A stretch of 31,818 nt of DNA from PALSA-607 sp036510735 (GTDB taxonomy: Bacteria > Actinomycetota > Actinomycetes > Acidothermales > Acidothermaceae), in NCBI GenBank assembly GCA_036510735.1, contig DATCDK010000133.1, forward strand, positions 1-31,818. The letters are read 5' to 3'. A program made the position numbers and the translations under genes. Within the stretch, counting starts at the first letter, position 1; each line of letters opens with the position of its first letter. Positions 30,261-31,818 of the stretch are shown here, one piece after another. Below the pieces are notes generated by a model. The model saw only the letters and a program-made list of their open reading frames with translations. It was not told where the DNA came from and made no database searches.

Positions 30261-31818
30261 GCGCTGTCACCCCAGTACGAGGCTGACCACAGCCGCGAAG
30301 CCCACATCCGCGAGCCCCACATCCGAGCACTCCACAGGCGTGCGTCGAAGGTCACGTCAGACCAACGGCGGGCGTCGAAGCTGACAGCTGCCCAGCGACG
30401 GGCATCCCATCCGGCGGCACTCCAGCGACGGGCGCTCCAGCGGCGTGCGTCGAACGCTCCGCCGGTGAACAGGTCGCCCCACAACGGTGCGGTCGAGAAC
30501 CATTGGCGGATGTTCAGGTTCTGCTCGCCCGTGTCGTTCGACCCGTAGTTGCCGCTCGGGACTGCGACCAGGCCTTGGCCGTCAGACTTGCCACCGGCGA
30601 TGCTTGATGCGGCATCGCGGATCGCGGACTTGACCTGAAGCGGGCTGGCGTTCGGGTGCGACTGCAGGTACAGCGCAGCCAGACCACTGACGATTGCGGT
30701 CGACTGGCTGGTACCCGAGCCACGGAACAAGCCGTTGGCCTGGCGGGCATTCGGGAACTCCTGGTCGATCTCCGAACCCACCGGCATTTCGCCGAGGATG
30801 TTCACGCCTGCAGCGACCACGTCGGGCTTGCTGACGCCGTCCACGTTCGCGAAACCACTGAACGGAGCGACGATCGGCGAAGCGCCGGTCGTGTCTGCGG
30901 CGCCAACCGTGATCGACGCGGGGCCAAAGCCTGGGTCGCCGACAACGCCCGGGGTGTTACCGGCGGCCACCACGACAGTGACGCCAGCGGCGCGGGTGAG
31001 CAGGACGGCGAAGTTCAACGGGTCGATGCCGTAGCGGGTCGCCGGCGGGTCAACGCTGAGCGAGAGGTTCGCCACGTCGACTTGGTCGGAGTGGGTCGCG
31101 ACCCAGTTCAGTCCGGCCATGACGGCGGCCAACGACGTGTTGCCGTCGGCATCCGCAACCTTGACGACGTCGACCGTCGCGCCAGGCGCGACACCGAGAC
31201 CGTTGCTGCCACTGCCCGGAACTTGGCCGCCGGCGATCAGCGAGGCCATGAAGGTGCCGTGACCGTAGTTGTCCGTGAAGACGCCGTTCTCTTGCACGTG
31301 CCCGTGCGGCGTGTTCAAGCCGGACGTGTCAACGGCGTCGACGAGCCGGCCAGACGCCCGGTTCAGGGCAGCGGTGTCAGCAACGCCGGTGTCGATCAGG
31401 GCAACTGTGACGCCACGACCTGCGCGCGGGTTGCCGGCGAGGCCGCCGAGCGTGCTCGAGGCAATGACCCCGACGCTCGGGACGGAGACCGGTGAGAGCG
31501 GGCCCGCCGACGTGGCCGAAGGGTCAGTTCCGGGAAGCGTGATCGGTCCAACGATCGGCGGAACGACCGGCGCAGTAACCGGCGGGAGGAGTGTGGGCCC
31601 GTTGCCCGGTCCGTTCGAGCCCGCGTTGTCAGAGCCAGAGTTGTTGGAGCCGGAGTTGTTAGAGCCCGAGTTGTTAGAGCCCGAGTTGCTGGAACCCGAG
31701 TTACTGGAGTCCGACACGTCGCGGTCACCGAAGGAGTTGCTCTCCAGGTGAGCGGTCACGTTGGGCTCTACCCCAAGGACACCAGGAGTCGCGGCGAGCT
31801 GCGCGAGCTGCGCCGACG
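30257..31818 (-). CDS. S8 (subtilisin-like) serine protease with I9 propeptide and aromatic pentad tail; 5' end outside window
   Basis: The frame is open to the window end, so at least 519 residues are visible. The outermost residues, AQLAATPGVLGVEPNV, match the end of an I9 inhibitor propeptide, so the GTG at 31759 is not the true start. A Ser/Asn/Gly repeat linker follows, then a Pro-rich stretch, then the peptidase. The triad is complete: Asp in LIDTGV (codon 31391-31393), His in YGHGTFM (31259-31261), Ser in GSGTSQSTA (30707-30709), with the oxyanion Asn in AAGN. After the domain comes IRQWF and a tail of 12 five-residue units, each ending in Trp or Phe and many with Arg. The protein should be secreted and matured by self-cleavage. 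The tail has no known role to me. The next gene overlaps by GTGA. Confidence 0.92.
   Translation of the reverse strand, partial: SAQLAQLAATPGVLGVEPNVTAHLESNSFGDRDVSDSSNSGSSNSGSNNSGSNNSGSNNSGSDNAGSNGPGNGPTLLPPVTAPVVPPIVGPITLPGTDPSATSAGPLSPVSVPSVGVIASSTLGGLAGNPRAGRGVTVALIDTGVADTAALNRASGRLVDAVDTSGLNTPHGHVQENGVFTDNYGHGTFMASLIAGGQVPGSGSNGLGVAPGATVDVVKVADADGNTSLAAVMAGLNWVATHSDQVDVANLSLSVDPPATRYGIDPLNFAVLLTRAAGVTVVVAAGNTPGVVGDPGFGPASITVGAADTTGASPIVAPFSGFANVDGVSKPDVVAAGVNILGEMPVGSEIDQEFPNARQANGLFRGSGTSQSTAIVSGLAALYLQSHPNASPLQVKSAIRDAASSIAGGKSDGQGLVAVPSGNYGSNDTGEQNLNIRQWFSTAPLWGDLFTGGAFDARRWSARRWSAAGWDARRWAAVSFDARRWSDVTFDARLWSARMWGSRMWASRLWSASYWGDSA
30272..30451 (-). repeat. Coding repeat: 12 pentads with an aromatic residue at every fifth position
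   Basis: Units such as DARRW, SARMW and ASRLW follow one another without a gap; Trp closes ten of them and Phe two. The preceding TGGAF extends the phase. The first residue of each unit is small or acidic, the third and fourth are often Arg. The protein ends four residues later (GDSA). DNA identity between units is limited, so the period is kept at protein level. Confidence 0.9.
31623..31712 (-). repeat. 15-bp in-frame tandem repeat encoding Ser/Asn/Gly linker
   Basis: Six 15-bp units (starts 31623, 31638, 31653, 31668, 31683, 31698), for example GAGTTGTTAGAGCCC on the + strand, encode pentads like NNSGS between propeptide and protease domain. Two units are identical, which suggests recent slippage. 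Length changes would keep the frame. Confidence 0.85.

Overview
The window comes from a high-GC actinobacterium. The supporting markers are an SsgA-family sporulation/division regulator, coproporphyrin-dependent haem genes including HemQ, the actinobacterial families DUF3000 and DUF4349, a mycobacterial-type L,D-transpeptidase, an LigC-type ligase with a primase-like NHEJ polymerase, and many GTG starts. A morphologically complex relative of Frankia, Acidothermus, Nakamurella or Jatrophihabitans fits, but I cannot fix the genus. No phage, IS element, integrase or CRISPR array is visible.

Layout. Bases 1-2050 hold the end of a Pro/Ala-rich protein, a broken M1-peptidase lipoprotein and tRNA-Val(CAC). 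Bases 2050-5630 hold ssgB, a convergent two-gene unit (degenerate arginase-fold protein, then pabB), a tRNA Gly-Cys-Val cluster and two small membrane proteins. Bases 5950-9400 hold a membrane GGDEF-EAL protein coupled to a BioF2/CelD-type acetyltransferase. An L,D-transpeptidase follows. After a 24-bp tandem repeat array comes glgX(treX)-treY-treZ, which converts alpha-glucan to trehalose, running into a RibD-like reductase and an ATP-dependent DNA ligase. On the opposite strand lie a lipoprotein and the NHEJ polymerase. Bases 21300-27700 hold msrB, hemQ, hemG/cgoX, a DUF4349 lipoprotein, hemE, an EamA transporter and DUF3000.

The right edge (27712 to the window end, minus strand) is the most unusual part. 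It encodes a subtilase with an I9 propeptide, a Ser/Asn/Gly repeat linker and a C-terminal tail with an aromatic residue every fifth position. A multi-pass membrane sensor with a GAF-like region and then a NarL-type histidine kinase follow. All three reading frames join by 4-nt stop/start overlaps, which suggests an undescribed protease-sensor-kinase unit at the cell surface.

Gene packing is very tight: seven same-strand junctions are ATGA or GTGA overlaps and three convergent pairs share a 4-nt stop overlap. Several genes carry a TANNNT box 6-7 nt before the start codon, which is the leaderless-mRNA pattern.
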